IMG/VR virus record: IMGVR_UViG_3300042894_001988 | Coordinates: 1-32,093 of that record | Source of the DNA: a virus | DNA length: 32,093 nucleotides | Reading direction: 5' to 3' (one strand) | Shown here: positions 31,484 to 32,093 of the stretch, in pieces | Numbering within the stretch: position 1 is the stretch's first letter | How the letters are laid out: each line of letters starts with the position of its first letter | Made by a program: the position numbers and the translations under genes | The notes under the pieces: model-generated | What the model was told of the DNA's origin: nothing | The model's input: the letters and a program-made list of their open reading frames with translations, nothing else | The model's database searches: none

Positions 31484-32093
31484 TTAGTATTTATAATTTC
31501 CTATTGTGATTGCGTATTTACCTTTACTCTTTGCCTTCTCACTCAATTTCATCATACAACAATAACGTGCTGCATCTATTAAGTGGTCTAAACCTCCTTC
31601 AGGGTTATCAGTTGTATATCCATGCTTATCCGTTGAGTATTGATAACCATACATCTCATTGATAAGATTCTGACTAGTTTTTAATATGTGTATCTTATGA
31701 TTCTGCATTACTGATATACCAAACTTAATACTATCCTTTCCTTTTACAACAGGCTTAATATTAAATCCACTTCTATATATCTCCTCAATCAAACGAGGTT
31801 CTGCACTATCGCCCCATATCTCTTCACTCTTTGTTATATCTAATTTCTTTAACTTCTCTATTATATCTGATGTTACTAATCCTTTCTCATAAATTAATTC
31901 TTCTAAATATAAATCATTACCATTCTTATATACCGCTACTAATGCCGTTGGGTCACTACTAAATCCAAAATCTATTCCAAACCCTACAAACTCTGCCTCA
32001 TATGTATCTACTATATCAAATTGGAATATTGCTTTATCATTCAAAGCAAATTCACCTTTACCATATATCTGCCACTTCTTAGGTGATGTATGT
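31484..32093 (-). CDS. terL: Terminase large subunit, C-terminal part (same gene as 1-832)
   Basis: Carries the RNase H-like nuclease domain that cuts concatemeric DNA. It holds the first acidic motif (GIDFGFSSDPT), a central acidic site (WGDSAEPRLIEEI) and the C-terminal DHLIDAARYC motif, in the order expected for terminase nucleases. The frame is open at the right edge. Bases 31819-32093 repeat bases 1-275, and codon phase is preserved when the ends are joined. In the overlap the two copies differ at five bases, four silent and one Ser/Thr change. The gene ends at 31484 and is followed after one base by a small coiled-coil gene. Confidence 0.95.
   Translation of the reverse strand, partial: HTSPKKWQIYGKGEFALNDKAIFQFDIVDTYEAEFVGFGIDFGFSSDPTALVAVYKNGNDLYLEELIYEKGLVTSDIIEKLKKLDITKSEEIWGDSAEPRLIEEIYRSGFNIKPVVKGKDSIKFGISVMQNHKIHILKTSQNLINEMYGYQYSTDKHGYTTDNPEGGLDHLIDAARYCCMMKLSEKAKSKGKYAITIGNYKY
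31819..32093. repeat. Terminal overlap, right copy
   Basis: Right-hand member of the 275-bp direct repeat. Removing one copy leaves a unit of 31,818 bp with terL intact. The variant positions correspond to 31946, 32005, 32012, 32044 and 32081. Confidence 0.95.

Overview
The window is an essentially complete genome of a tailed double-stranded DNA phage. Bases 1-275 and 31819-32093 are the same sequence with five mismatches, and the large terminase gene runs across that junction. The molecule is therefore circular or circularly permuted, with a unit length of about 31,818 bp. The DNA is AT-rich. Starts lie in A-rich leaders without clear Shine-Dalgarno sequences. Six sites fit a TTTG(or TTAG)-N20-TANNTTTA/G promoter, the form used by Bacteroidota. 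Capsid, tail and fibre proteins also look like Bacteroidota-phage families. The host is inferred to be a member of Bacteroidota. A 684-residue tape measure implies a tail of roughly 100 nm, probably a siphovirus.

Layout. A divergent control region (7085-7483) separates two early-type operons. One runs leftward (7084 to 4855; four unknown small proteins and an ADP-ribosyltransferase-like protein). The other runs rightward (7484 to 8966; four small unknown proteins and a GNAT acetyltransferase). The control region holds two facing promoters, a 26-bp direct repeat, a related third copy and three tandem 20-bp repeats; it is the best candidate for an origin or operator cluster. Next on the left are a GIY-YIG gene with its own promoter (4700-4164) and a short promoter-to-terminator unit that looks like a small RNA (about 4126-4021). 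From a promoter at 3993-3962 a long leftward unit begins: GIY-YIG nuclease, small Zn-finger and unknown proteins, a methyltransferase, a sigma-like factor, small and large terminase. It continues across the junction through a tail assembly chaperone with a -1 frameshift, fibres and adhesins, scaffold, major capsid protein and a tail-tube-like protein. A strong terminator and a third GIY-YIG gene with its own promoter interrupt the unit at 25.0-25.4 kb. After this come portal, connectors, a long fibre, tail completion, baseplate proteins, tape measure, an XkdF-type protease and a group of decoration or adhesin genes ending at 9114. There it meets the rightward operon at a terminator.

The most notable points are as follows. 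A T10 tract sits exactly where one of two tandem paralogs gains a Cys-rich extension, so slippage would produce a 172-residue protein, the length of its neighbour. A T9 tract in the tail chaperone gives access to a -1 frame. A promoter-terminator pair outlines an approximately 105-nt RNA. There is a putative ADP-ribosyltransferase and a phage sigma-like factor. No replication, integration or lysis gene is recognisable.
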